Notes under the pieces: model-generated | What the model saw: the letters and a program-made list of their open reading frames with translations, nothing else | Told to the model about the DNA's origin: nothing | The model's database searches: none | From: Salvator merianae | Taxonomy: Eukaryota; Chordata; Lepidosauria; Squamata; Teiidae | Assembly: GCA_003586115.2 (NCBI GenBank) | Contig: QVOM02000112.1 | Coordinates: 49,846,212-49,910,211, forward strand | Reading direction: 5' to 3' | Length of the DNA: 64,000 nucleotides | Part shown: one piece after another, positions 12,040 to 24,800 of the stretch | How the letters are laid out: each line of letters opens with the position of its first letter | How positions within the stretch are numbered: the stretch's first letter is position 1 | Made by a program: the position numbers and the translations under genes

Positions 12040-12500
12040 TTATTATTAATCATGGATCCCAGAAGACAAAAGTCAACAACTGTTCCAGAGCTTCACCCTC
12101 TAGTTGGAAATTTGTGATTGTTTCTGCTGATATAGTCTTCATCTCCTGATTAAGTCTTGAACTCATCTTCTCACTCTCTTCTTTGACTCTGGCTAGTAAG
12201 GTAGTTAAATCTTCTTCCTTTTCTGTTAGCAGAGTGGCATCATCTACGGATCTGAAGTGTTAACGTTTCTCTCACCTATCTTAATCTGCACTCATCTTCT
12301 TCCAGGGCAGCTTTTTGCATTATATATTTTGCATACATGTTAAACAGATATGGTGAGAGTATACACCCTTCTTTTACTCCCTTACTAATTGGAAACCAAT
12401 CTGTGTCTCCATGGTCACGACTACAATCAGGTGTTCTGGACTACAATTTAACATAATCGATTGCAGAGTCTATTTCTCTGCATCTACTCACAGAAAGATG
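12040..12500 (-). mobile_element. RTE-BovB LINE fragment
   Basis: Read on the minus strand, the segment gives TDWFPISKGVKEGCILSPY, then LFNMYAKYIMQKAAL, matching the BovB RT region between palm motifs. The catalytic YADD box that should follow is frameshifted. Further blocks (EDYISRNN, then a FxLGS-like segment) follow in order. This is a second, shorter BovB remnant. Confidence 0.7.
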
Positions 12501-12509
12501 ATATATGTC

Positions 12510-15180
12510 AGACCATCATGCCACTAATGAAACACAGGAAGAAATGAAAACTATCTTAACACCAAAGAAGGAAGAGCATTAAAAACTCTGAAAAATGACC
12601 ACGTATTACGAGCCTACCAGCAGAAAAAAGATGTACCATTGTCATCATGGAAAAAAAAAACCAGAATATAACCATAAGACTAAAGAATTTTTCAATGATG
12701 GAGAAATTTACTCTCCGGAAACACCATACAACAACTCAACAATAATACCAAAAAAACTACAAATCTGGCCAAAAAAAGATTAATTACAGAGCAAAAGAAA
12801 TGGCAGATGAGAAGCATTGGACAAAGTGTACTCTGGTTCTGTGGACACCCAAAAGTACACAAACCAAATATTCCTCTATGGCCAATTGTTTCATTAGCAG
12901 GAACTTACCGATAACTTTGGTTATCTTTGCCCATTCTTCCATTTCTTATTGGAATATACCATGCTTACTAGGGAATAAGCTGAATCGAGTTTAATACGGC
13001 TTAATTCTAAATAGGCAGCCATAAAATTGTACTATAGATGTCTTTGCATCCATTAGACAGTTTTAGGAGAATCTCTGAAGCTAAACAGTTTCAGGAATGA
13101 AATATTATAAAATAATTTTTAGGAATGTAATTAAAATTCAAAAATGGTTTGCCATCAGATGCAAGATACCGCTGTCTGAGAAATATTGTATCAGGGTGTC
13201 ATGTAAAGACTGAAAAAATGTAAAAAACTAGGAAAGGTATTCAGATATTTTAACATGTGAAAAGAAAACGATAGCTATAGCAAATCAGATATCCTAAAGC
13301 ACTGAACACAAGCTGTACTACTTTTCACCCTATGTAAACATACCTGCCAATTTCATTATTCAAATACTATATATTTTAACACAGTTTTATTACAAATCAA
13401 GAGGGCCTACAAGGAATTTAAATGTTGTATTATTTCTTGAGCAGCAAAGAGAAATTAAAATGAGTTTAAATGAGAACAGAGCAATGTGAAAGTATAGAAT
13501 CATTTCAGAAAGTCAAACCTATTCCCCTCCTTCATATTTGATGAAATCATTTGCATTAAATTCTATATTTAGTGAAATTCAAGTAAAATGTTTTTGTTAT
13601 CATATATGAAAAAAAAATCCCTTCTCATTCCCATCAAAGAAAACAGTTCTCATTTCAGACAATAAATGACTGTAAAGATTACCAGTAGTCTGTGGTTGGA
13701 CAGATAAACTCTCCCTGGTAAATAGCTTTATATAATCATCTTTCGATGAGCCAAACTATGTAAAAGTTTTTTTTTCTTTCCCTAAGCAATAGTGTCACTT
13801 CAAGAAGATACAAAAATCCCCCTAACATACATATAAAATAGAACATCTTGCCCAAGCTTAACAAAGCTTCACACATTGGCCCAAAACTTCCAAACACTTC
13901 ATTTTGAGAGAAGAAAAAGGAACAGTTGATTAAAATAAAAATTCTACAGCACCTGGGGCTTTACCATTGGGAAAAATGTAAAGTAAAAGTTTTCATGGTC
14001 TGCAAATATGCTAATAGAAAATAACTACTTACAAGTGATGACTTAAAGCAAAACCTGCACCATGTACTTTCTTGAGCAGCCTAATCCATAGAAGCTGGAA
14101 TTGCTTTTTAAAGAGTACCAAAAATTATTTAGGGCCTTTTTACAAATAGAGCTTAAATCAACTTTTGAGCTTCTTCTGAGGTATTTATGTTACTGTCTCA
14201 ACATTATTCATGCAGAGGAGAAAATGGAAAAGAAAGCATAAATAGGATGCTCAGCTGTTATAGCCATGTTATGAACTTAACCAAAATGAAAGCTACTTTT
14301 AATGCTATGTATGATGCTTGATACACATAACCTAGACAGTGACTATTTGCACAGCAGCTCCATTGATCTCTCAAACCAGGATGTTCTCATCCAGAGCTAA
14401 GGTTAATAAAGATGTTCCCTGCTAACATTCTCTGGGCATTTTGAGGCTCTAAGGACAAACAAAATCCCTAAAATTCCTTTACCCGGTTCTGGGAATGGGT
14501 GCCCCTTCCTCATACAGTGTTAAATAACACCAAGAATGACTCTTTTTTTGTGGGGGGGTCACGTTGGGAGGGGAACTTCATAAGCACAGAGCAGAGAAAT
14601 GTAGCCAGTCACAGCATGGGAACAAACGCTGCCAGTAAGCAATCAGTCAGGGCCACAGACAGCCAGGCAGAGGAGTGGCCAGTCACTGACAAGCACTCTT
14701 TTCAGGAAGGCATTGCCAGGCTTTGAGATGAACAAAGACCAAAGTCTGGAAAAATGAGATAGCTTCATTCATTTAACTGTTTGAATACCTTTTTTTTTTT
14801 TTTTTGCACATCTATAGAAGGGACACCTTTTGTTAAAGGTGTGACTGAAAAAAGTCCTGTCTGATCACACCCATAATACAAGCTAGGTTTGTGAACACTG
14901 CGCAGTACGCAGATTTGGTCTATCCATTCAATCCCCATTTCTCTAAATATACTAATTCTTCTATTTCTACTGTACATGATGATCAGAAAAATGGAGATAG
15001 TTAGACTCTGTTCTACCCTGATCCCAAGGTGGGAATCTATGGGCTATTACTAGTGCCTAATGATAGCTTAGTATGGTAAGTAGTTTGTTTTAACCATGAA
15101 TTCTATTTGCAATTTTATATTATTATATTATACTATGAATTGCTAAATAAAGAATATTGGAGTAGTTGAGCAACAAGGGA
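12510..15180. other. No gene seen
   Basis: AT-rich. A poly-T run of about 17 lies near 14790 and the right-hand side 'gcacatctatagaagg' resembles the end of the element at 45250-45603. No splice-bounded open frame was recognised. Confidence 0.35.
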
Positions 15181-15182
15181 TC

Positions 15183-15345
15183 AAAAACATATTATACAGC
15201 TATAAGCTCTGCATCTTGAAGGTCCTAGATTCAATCTCAGTATCTCCAGCTAGAACGTAAGAGGTCTCTGCCCATTGAGAGAGCTATTACCAATTCAAAT
15301 AGACAGTACTGACCTAGAGTCAGTTATAAGACAACTTCATATATT
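15183..15345 (+). mobile_element. tRNA-derived SINE
   Basis: It contains 'aagctctgcatcttgaagg' then 'tcctagattcaatctcag', a decayed tRNA B-box region, followed by the SINE body ('gaggtctctgccca' and 'cagtactgacctagag' and 'acaacttcatat'). This body order is a very common squamate SINE. Its A box is weak. Confidence 0.6.
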
Positions 15346-16548
15346 GATACAAAAGATTTTCTGATAAATACATGCACCTAACATTCAAAAGCAATAAAAT
15401 ATGGCTAAATTCAGGGGGTCCTGAACTACAATTCCCAGCATTCTGTGCAAACCACAGTTAAGCACCATAGCCTACGAAAATAAGAGACAACATTTTCTGC
15501 TCATCAGTAGAGAAGACTTCTGAGGAAATGATTACCTTTTTCAAAATTGGTGAAATACTGTATCATACATAGAATCTATCAATTATGGTTGTATGAGACT
15601 ATAACTGCTATTTATATACCTCATGTTTCTATATTAAAAAGTTTTTGATATTATGTATATTTAGTTGGAATATACTATCAATGAGAAACTTTTGGTGAGC
15701 CACTGCCATTAAAGGTTATTAAATTTGAAACATATCTGGTATGCATGGAATTGAACAGCTGGATTCAGTGTAGGATACCCTGGAAACACTCATTTCAAGA
15801 CATTTTTAATAAACACAGTGTTGGTGTTCATGAACCTTTCACAGGTTACTGAAGTATATATGGAGGAGTGACATATATTTTTATTTTAATCTGCATTAAT
15901 TAGCGAATTAATGAGTATCTCACACTGAATCCAGCTGTTCAATTCCATGCATACCAGATATATTTCAACTTTATTAAACGTTGCCTTCTTCTGCACAGCA
16001 GGGAATTGAGCACAGGCAAGGGAACTGCAGTGAGTGCTTTCCCCCAGCCCTGCATTGGCTTTAACCACGGCCACTGAAAGGCAACGACTGCTTCACAACA
16101 GTGAAGGCAGCCACCAGAATTAAAATGAATTCTGCACATCTCCACTTTTCGCAACCCTTCTGTTCTTTATTTTACAGCAGAGAAATGGTGGGGGAGTGAA
16201 GAAGAGGATCAGCCCTGTTCTCACCTCTCATTTGATAGGTGGGGGCACAATCTCTCATTGGGAACCATCTGGCAGGGAATATGAAAACTGGTCTGATCTT
16301 CCCAGTTTACTCAGAAGTAATGCTGCTACATCAGCAGGAAATCTCCACTCATGAAGCAACCTTGGTGCATAGTGAGCACAGATGCATGTCCAAATGGAGC
16401 TTCAAGCAGTTTCACAATCTCGACTCAGGGCATGTATTTGCTCTGATTCCTCCAGTTTGCTGGAGTTCAAGATGCATCCTCTAGAATGCAGAGGAGGCCT
16501 TTCTTAGGAAAAATAGTATTTTGATTCTTGGTTACTATGCTATGGGCG

Positions 16549-17122
16549 TTTTCTCACTTACCAAAGGAGAACATTCTAATTAGCAGGCTTCAGGCCAGTG
16601 AAGATGGAGTCTGTTGAATGCTATACGCACTTGCCAGCCAGGGAAACAACTTCAAGCTGACCAGCAGAGGGAGCAGTGCGGATGGGAATCCGCTAGGCAG
16701 GAAGTGAGGTAACAAATCATAGAGGCACAGATGCGAAGATAGAGCTAGTAATCCAAAACATAGAGCTACTGCTTTGGACCTAGAGCAGTTCCTTTTGGAG
16801 CTGTCTTTGAAACGGCAGTCAGGGTGCGAAGGGCAAACCGGGTTGCAAAGCAGCGGACTGCGCCTGCACAGCCACGCCAGCCCCTCCCCCGCCGCCATTT
16901 CGAGCCAGGAAGCAGTGCAAAAGCAACTTTCCCGATCTGCGCTTGATCTCGCAGGTCGCAATCAAGACAGCAAATTACTTGTCTAGCCTTCCCCAGCTTC
17001 AGGTATGTATCAGGCGAGCCTCAGTGAGAATCGGGAATGGTGCGTGCACACGCAAGTGCGAATGCTCCGTTCTTGTGAGTGGCCAAGAACAGTCTGCCTC
17101 AGAAATGCGAACAGGCCCACTG
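16549..17122. mobile_element. CpG-rich inverted-repeat element, possible promoter-like sequence
   Basis: The left end 'gggcgttttctcactta' and the right end 'aaatgcgaacaggccca' are degenerate inverted repeats. Similar ends are seen at 38431, 47703 and 54010. The interior at 16800-17080 holds roughly 20 CpG dinucleotides, unusual for this AT-rich region, and a near-consensus plus-strand donor (TTCAG/GTATGT) at 17001. I read it first as a GC-rich non-autonomous transposon; a small CpG promoter of a noncoding transcript is the alternative. Confidence 0.4.
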
Positions 17123-18365
17123 TATTGCTTAACTTCGATTCCTGTGCATCCATTGGTTATTTTATAATTCATTTATGTTCTTTTGTCTGTTTGTGACTCT
17201 TATTTGTAAAGGTACTGGGATATGGTGGAGTGGTGTAATTTTCAAACTTTGCCTAGAACAAATTGGTGTTATATGCTTCTTTGGAGAATATGGTGTCCTT
17301 CTAGTAGCTTAACACATGATTGGTATAAACTTTAATTATAGAGTGAAATATGGTTCTTCCGAAAGACACATTGATTGTGCAAAGTTTAGCAGTGAGGGAA
17401 ACCAGAGTGCAACAGAATCAAGTTCTTGTGACTGTATGGACAATTTCTTTGCACATGGCATGTTTAAAAAGAGAAAGGGATATTGGAAGAATGAAAAATT
17501 CAGTAACAGGAGAGCAGATATGACCTGATTCTGTCCATTTTCTGTTGGTGTGGGGGAAGTATCCAACAGCATAAATGTAAACAGGTAAACACAAGTTTGT
17601 ACCTAATGCTTATTTTGCTGAAACATCACACCAAGTGTAAAGGTTTTTTTTGTAATGGAACCCAAATAAATGTCTTTTAACAATTTCACATTGTCTAGAG
17701 CAGAATATTCTTCTCTCCAAACTTAGATTCTATCAAAAATACTTCCAAATATTTCTGAATCCTCTTTGAAGTGCACACTGAAAACAATCCTCCAAATAAG
17801 GCGATTTGAATCTTTAAAACAGGATCCTTTTGCAAAGCTATAAGCATGCAGCAGAATGCACTGCAACTCAGTCTATGTTTGACAATCACTACCACATATA
17901 CTTTAGCCTACATTTTCACATTCACAGGAATGTTACTTCGTCAATTATTCAATTTTTGCACATCTGAAAAGTCTCCTTATGAACTACCTTATGCATACAT
18001 TTATGGAATTTCTTACTGTTTTCGTCCAGAAATTTGTTCAAGGAATCATAAGCATATTACAGTCCTCACCTTCCTTGGTAATTAGCATTCCTCACAGCTC
18101 TTTCTTTACAGGTCTGATTGGCACTTTTTTCTGACACTGCCAGGATGCTAATTAAATTACCAGCAATCAACTAAAAGGAGAAGCACCCATAATCACCTGA
18201 GCCATTAGTGCCACTACAGGTTTAACTTCTCTGTTTAAAAAAAAAATTAAGCTTTTGCGACCATGATCTTAAATATGTGAAGTGTGCAATGACTTTGGAA
18301 TCCCTGAAGTTTCCACTGGGTTTTAAGTGCCTACATAATTAGTACACGAGTAGATACAGCAGTCT
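17123..18365. other. No gene seen
   Basis: AT-rich. Several open frames of 60-80 codons occur but none has flanking splice sites or recognisable residues. Confidence 0.35.
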
Positions 18366-18377
18366 TTAGGCCTCTTA

Positions 18378-18560
18378 AGCTGCGTTCAAGAAAAGTATAA
18401 GAAAAAAGCCCCTCTGAGGCAGCTTAGAGAAAGCCTAGGAATTGTTCACATGCCAGTCTGCCTCCTCCATGAACATTAGAGGGATGGGATGAGAACACAA
18501 TGGCCACATGCTACTGTTTTTAAGGGGCTTTTGAGCCACTATTTGCTACCTGTGAACACA
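18378..18560. repeat. Possible inverted-repeat element
   Basis: The left 'gctgcgttcaagaaaagt' and right 'gtgaacacagc' are partial reverse complements, like the end of the family B repeat at 8466. Support is limited to these short ends. Confidence 0.3.
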
Positions 18561-19120
18561 GCACTTGCTGCTCCAGCCTGTATCTCAACCACATGCTGGG
18601 AATTAACGGTAGGCAGTGCTACAGTCAACATCTTGTGTATGTGTACTCTCGTGGCCACCTAGCCGGTCTCTATGAAAAGTCAGATTATTGTATGAAAACT
18701 GCAACTGTTCAACTGGAACAAAGACTATTTTAATATTTCACAAAACTTTTTGTTGTCATTCTTTTCAAACAAGCTGGCCTATAGATCTGTCCTCCTGAGT
18801 ATTTCTCTCAAGTCAAAATTCTGACTTCACCTAAGTCCTCTGCTTGAAGGAGGTATTCCTCCAAGAGGCTTACGCAGAAACAACTCAGACATCTTTCCAA
18901 CGCTGGGAGAAAATATTAATATTCTTTCAGGTACTTGAATTTAAATTACAGTACCGTGATGGATCTTGTATTATTTTTGCAAGATCTTTTTAGTTATCAT
19001 GCTTGTTCTGTCTCAACACATAAAAAAAAAACGAGAGTACAAGTAAATGAACATTTCTCACAATGGAGAGATGTAACAAGTGGGGATTCCCCCCATGTTC
19101 TGTAGCCAGTGCTTTTAAAC

Positions 19121-19590
19121 ATAACATATGAATTAACATATTCATAAATGATCTGGAAGCAAACATAACCAGTGAAATAACCAAGTTTGCTGATGACACC
19201 AAATTATTAAGAGCAGTAAAAACAAAATGGGTCTACGAAGAGCTCCAAAGGGATCTCTACACACGTGAGACATGGATAAAAATGACAGATGCTATTCATG
19301 AGAACAAGTGTAAAGTGATGGATACTGGAACTAAAAATTCAAATTACTCGTATACACTAAAGGGATTGATGCAAACTGTGACCGATCTGCAAAAAGATAT
19401 TGGAATAACGGTAGACAGTGCAATGAAAGTGTCAGCACAGTGTCATTAGCTGTGAAAAAGGCCACAAACATGATGGAGATAATAAAAGATGGTATGAAAA
19501 ATAGAGATGCTAATTTTATAATGCCTTTATAAAAATCAGAGGTACAACTGCATCTTGACTATTGTGTGCAGCTGGTGGCATTGATATACA
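19121..19590 (+). mobile_element. L2/CR1-clade LINE fragment (reverse transcriptase)
   Basis: The frame reads FINDLEANITSEITKFADDT, the catalytic FADD box, then ENKCKVMDTG, then LQKDIGITVDSAMKVSAQC. This is the order of CR1/L2-type reverse transcriptases just after the active site. Frameshifts break the frame after the FADD box. The copy is truncated on both sides. Confidence 0.7.
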
Positions 19591-19671
19591 TATGATATAT
19601 CTCGGCAATTTAGACGCTGCAACTAGTTCAGATTTTTGTGGCCAGGCTATAGCTTCAGCTTCTTAAACATA

Positions 19672-19905
19672 CAAAAACAGAAGATATGCCCCACTGGATC
19701 AGAACCAGATAGTGCAGCTGTCTGCTATCACAGGGGCCAATGGGCTGCACAGGAAATAACCATGAGCATGATATGACCACAGAATTTGCTCTGATCGCAA
19801 TCTGCCACATCCAGAGCAGGTTACCATAGAGTGTGCAGGAACGGCCTAACAGCATCGTTATGCCTAAATGTATAGTCAGGCTGGAGCTGCTAAGCAGAAT
19901 CATTG
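19672..19905 (-). mobile_element. LINE 3'-tail fragment
   Basis: It begins 'gccccactggatcagaacca', the reverse complement of the common LINE tail found also at 2191, 27421 and 56512. It directly follows the RT fragment at 19121 in opposite orientation, so it is a separate insertion. Confidence 0.4.
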
Positions 19906-21316
19906 TAAATTGATCTTTCTAAAGCTCTAATATTACACTGGATTGTGCCACACAGTTGCCATAAGCTGCATGCACTCTGTCATGTGCTTTGATGTGATAA
20001 ATGCTTCAATGTGACTTTTTAAAAAAAGATTAGATGTGAAGTCCTATTATTTGATTGATTGATGTTTATTACTAGCATTTCTAGCCCACTGTTTCTCCAA
20101 AGAGTGCAATCACCACACATTATTCTCCTCTCCATTTTATCTTCATAGTAACACTATGAGGTATATCATTACCTTTGCATTCTCAGAAATGACAAATTCT
20201 GCTGAACACTGAATTGTAACCCTGTGCTGTTCTGTTTAACTTGCATAGTGCTAATTTACAAGAGAAAAAGTTTAAAATAGCCTTTAAAAAAGGAAGTAAT
20301 GACATGAACCAGGTAAAACAACCTTGTTAATTTTTAAATATTTTCTTCTGAATTTTTAAAAATAATTTACATGATTTCAATCATAAATATAAATTATTTT
20401 AACGTTTGGTTCAGAGACAAGCATATGAATCTGTAGCAGTCCAATCTTAATTTTTCTACATTTCCCCATAGTTGTAGAAAGACAATTTCTAAATAGGAAG
20501 GCCTCTGAGGGAGGGATCTATCCTCACATTCTTTGCAAAATGCCAATTAAACTGATGATATAGAAAATCAATAAACGATTATCTCCTTGCTCAGCTTGTC
20601 TGGTTAAGTACACTAAGATTTTGGATAGTGAATAATTACTGGGATCTTTTTATTTAACAATTACATGAGCTTTCCTTCAGAGACTTTGGCTACTTTCTTC
20701 TTAGGTGTATTTCTGTTTTGTTTTGCTTTTCTGGTTCCTTCTGCTGGTTCTGATCCTTCCAAAAATATTAACTTTTTTTGTTTTTTTAGTTGACACTTCT
20801 TGGTGGGTGAAGTCATTCTGAAATCTAAGAGGCCATAATAAACAAACACACACAGAGACACAGACACCAAAAAAAAAAAAAAAACCAAGAAAAACCCAAG
20901 GGTATCAAACACAATCATTGCTTGTTCTTCCTAACCTATCAAATTTTAATATGCTTTTAATCAATCAAAAAGTTTTAAAGTATTTTTATCTTTGTTATTA
21001 ATGTATATTTCTGTAAACCACCTTAATACTTCCTTTTTAATGGGAAGCAGTATCTAAATTATTTAAGTAGATAAATATCTTCCACTCTTCTGTTTTACCC
21101 TTGCAGCAATCATGTAAGGAAAGTCAAGCTGAGACACGATAGTATAAGGTCACTAGTGTGCTTCGAAGGCTGAATGGGAATTGAACCCAGAAGGCCTCCT
21201 AGGTTCTAGTCTGTCATTACTTTTAATTTTTTAGCATAACAATAAATACAGTTATTCAACATTTAACAGCAATCAATAGCTATACCAACAAGAAAATTGC
21301 ACTATTTCTTAAGGTG

Positions 21317-21322
21317 TTTATT
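21317..21322 (-). promoter_or_regulatory. Candidate polyadenylation signal AATAAA
   Basis: The minus strand reads AATAAA about 390 bp downstream of the TGA of the candidate gene at 21714. It is the first canonical signal I noted after that stop. A further AATAAA lies near 20650. Confidence 0.35.
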
Positions 21323-21713
21323 TTTACCATTCTTAACAATAACCATATAAAACAAGTTTTACTGGAAGGTGATTGAAAAAAAAATAACATTACTATAGAA
21401 ATAGTGTACTTCTCATCTAGTAATGGAAAATAGTCCAAAAGTAGATTCCAAGTTTCAAGGAACAGATTTGCCAGTGGTTTACAGACATTGAGCGAATCTG
21501 ATAAGAAAGTCATTCACAAACTGCTGTTTCCCCAAAATCCAGCATACCAGGACTCCATCATAATCTGTGCTAAACCCTTCCACCCCTTTTCAATAGTTTG
21601 CTTTGCTACTATAAGCAGAAAGCTCTAGTTTGTCTTTCTAGTCATTAAACTAGGCTTCCTTTCAAGACACAATACTTACAAGTATATAAATACACTGAAC
21701 CTGCCCCATGGCA

Positions 21714-21817
21714 TCACTTTTTCTGCCCTTGAGACATCTGGCTCTTGTTTCCAGTAGGAGCTGCCTGGTACTCCAGCAGCTCCATAGTCCACCAGCCACC
21801 ATTATAGCTATTGAAAA
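21714..21817 (-). CDS. Candidate gene, terminal coding exon
   Basis: The acceptor 'gtctttttttaaaaatag' keeps phase and gives FNSYNGGWWTMELLEYQ, then APTGNKSQMSQGQKK, then TGA. A second AG 10 bp downstream (exon start 21807) would read a different frame with no stop up to a donor-like site at 21680. I prefer the first because of its better pyrimidine tract and more protein-like product. Confidence 0.45.
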
Positions 21818-24800
21818 CTATTTTTAAAAAAAGACATAATAAAGTTAATAAAGAATTAACTTGAGACTCTTTTCCTTGCTCTTCATTTGTGTTGCATGCA
21901 AAACTACGCTCCTATCTGTACATGAAGGTTACTACATAGCAAACTAGATCACACCAATAATTCACTAATATTTAGCACCACTAGCAAAGACATGCAGAAC
22001 GAGGACTATTTAACATTATGATGAGTAAGATCTACTGGTCAATTCGGAATGAGATATAACGTTGACACACCCTGCTCAGATCAGCTTGGCTTCCTCCAAT
22101 GTCTAGTCTGAGAATTATGGCTTAATTCTTCCTAAGATTTAAATTATCATTTACATGAATCCTAGCTTATACAAAAACAAACTACAGTTTCAGATTCACA
22201 TGGGCAGAAAACCTACATTGATCCTTCCTAGACTGTCTGTTTACCTCATGTAGTGATAAACCACATTCCCATTGTAAGAAATGACAATAGCAACATTGAC
22301 TTATGCTGTGTGAACATAACCTGCTTAATAACTATAGCTTAGCTGGGGCTGATTGGGGTATTATTCAAAAAATCCACAGGATACTACATTATTCAAAACT
22401 CCCTTGTAAAATATATCAACATATTAGCGCAATTCTGTGCATCATTATATAGAAATAGACTCTGTTATGTTCAATGAATTAAGTGCACACTGGAGTTCAA
22501 ACATTTTGATTGTGACGTATTCACAAGCTGAGCAGAAGGTGAGGGGATTCCTTCTAGGCCTGGCACTGATTTTATGCAGATTCTCTTTAGAATGCTGGCT
22601 TTCTAATAATACAATACTCTGTCCCTTCGACAATTAACCTTCTCATTCCACGGTTTTACCAACTGTTGCAAGGTTGGTAAAATGTACCATCTTTCCTATA
22701 AGAGAGCAGTGCAAACCACTGTGTAGTTCAAAATTGTGGGTGGGTCTAAATAATTTGATACTAGTTTCACAGTGGCTCAACAACCTTCTGACCACGTCTG
22801 GCTTGTACATGCATGCCAGGGAAGCATCCTGAGGTAGTTATGGAGTGAAACCTCCTCCCCTAGAAGGAGTAAAATCTTCAGAAAATGGTTGGCACCATGC
22901 GAATGTCTGCTGACACAGACAGCACCACACTATAGTCTTGCTCATGCTACCTACAGAAGTCACTGTTTGCTACAGAAAGCTGATAGAGAAAGCACCATGG
23001 AGGTCACTTCAGCTAACATGATCTTGCACAGCATGACAGTCTGGGGGAATAAACCCATTGCTTTATGAAAGGAACAAATTGATTCAAAAATAGGCAGCGT
23101 TTCCTCAAAGCACATGCACAAAGAGGTTTACTTATGCTGTGAACTGCAGAATGAACCGGCCAAGAAAGCTGGATTTGCAAGGTCTAATAACTTACAAGCC
23201 TAGCCCGCTACAAAGGTAAATGGAAGGTAAAGGAAAAACGAGGGACAGGTAAGTGCTCACAGAGATTAAAGATAACGCTTACCTGCCTCTGTTCCTCTTC
23301 CAGCCTCCTTGCTTTCTATCCCAGTAGGCTCTGCTGCTGGGGGGGGGGGAGGAGCCATGCAGACCTCTGTGATCCTCTCACCATTTGCCCCACATGATCC
23401 CAGGGTTGCCTGGCCTTCATACAGTTCCCGCCAAGCCTGAATATTGCCAAGAGAGGCAATGAAATCCTCAATTAAGATTTAATAGAATTTCCAAGGTTTT
23501 TATAAAGTGCACCTTAATCTTTTCTTTGACATTTACCAAGTACCACCATTTTTCTCATATTCAAAACGTTAGACAGGGCACAGGTGCATAAAACTGTGCT
23601 CTCAAAAAAAAAAAATGATGCGTAGGTTTTAATGTATAAAACACAGTGTGTTTTCCAGATTGATAACTTACTACAGTGCTGTTTTTTCTATATATTTTTT
23701 CATTTCTCATTTTTGCTTGATCACGCATTTGTTCAAGTTCTCCCTCCATCTTTCTGTCTTTTTTTTTTTTTTTTAGAAGTGCAACATCGGCAGTGATTAG
23801 ACAAAACAAAAGGGGTGTCTCAGAGGCACCTCAGAGAGACACTGTGTGCCCCTTGTGTCCCCAACCTTCTCTAATCAATCTTTTCTAGCCTAGAATGATC
23901 ATGAAAGGGGGGAGGGGCAGACTGGTGTATGAACAATCCCACCTCAAAGCCTTCAATAAGACGCCTCAGAGATGCTTTTTTTTTGCTAGTACTGCTCTTC
24001 CCTTGGTCTACTCAGCTTGATAACACATGTATATCCCTCCAACAAGCTTTTTTCCACTATTGGCATCCAGACATTTTATCAGTACACACCCAGTCAAACA
24101 TTGGCACTGACAACCAATACCTCTTGGAACTCCTTCTTCTACCCAATTGGTTAACGTGCAAGTTTCTTGTTTTTTTCCACTTGGCCACCTTAACAATGTA
24201 ATTCCTTCAACAACTCTGAATCTATCATACAGAGCTCCTTTGTGGTAGTGCTGTGTAACATAGATTCAATTTTTTAATTCCTTGTTTTAGCGATGCTTCT
24301 TCCCCCTTCCCCTGTTTTTTGGTGCGTTTTGGTTTGAACTACTCTTCTCTCTCTTCATTTCTATATTAACCAGCAGGATCAACTCAGTGCCTTAATGGAC
24401 TTCTCAAACTCTATTTTGGCATTATTTGCTTACATTGCTGTATTTAACCCAAAACAAACAAAAAAGCCATAGTTTGCTGAACTGTGTCAAGGTTTCCCTT
24501 ATGTATTTTTATGGCACATTCATGCCATGATACTTTCTGCTATCCTTCTCTTAATAAACCTACACAGAGAAAGTTTCCCTGAATAAGGAAGTTTATCATT
24601 CAGTTGGGGCGGCGGTGCTACAGTCAAAGGTAAACAAATGCAACAGAGAAGATGGAGTTTATTGATGCACCCTACCCCTCCCTCACTGTACCAAAAAGAA
24701 AAACTCACAGAAGGGCTTTTCCCTCCTCCCTTTCTGACAACTAGAGATGTGGATGCAATCCAGGTTTGGTACATATTTCCCAAAAGATTTCTGACTTAGG

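Noticed and set aside
16590..16961. 123-codon minus-strand open frame
   Set aside because: It lies in the CpG-rich repeat-like element at 16549-17122, with no recognisable residues.
20661..20918. Lys-rich minus-strand frame followed by AATAAA near 20650
   Set aside because: Considered as the last exon of the candidate gene. The TGA at 21714 in a better-spliced exon makes it unnecessary, its acceptor is weak, and two frames are open over the same Lys-rich stretch.
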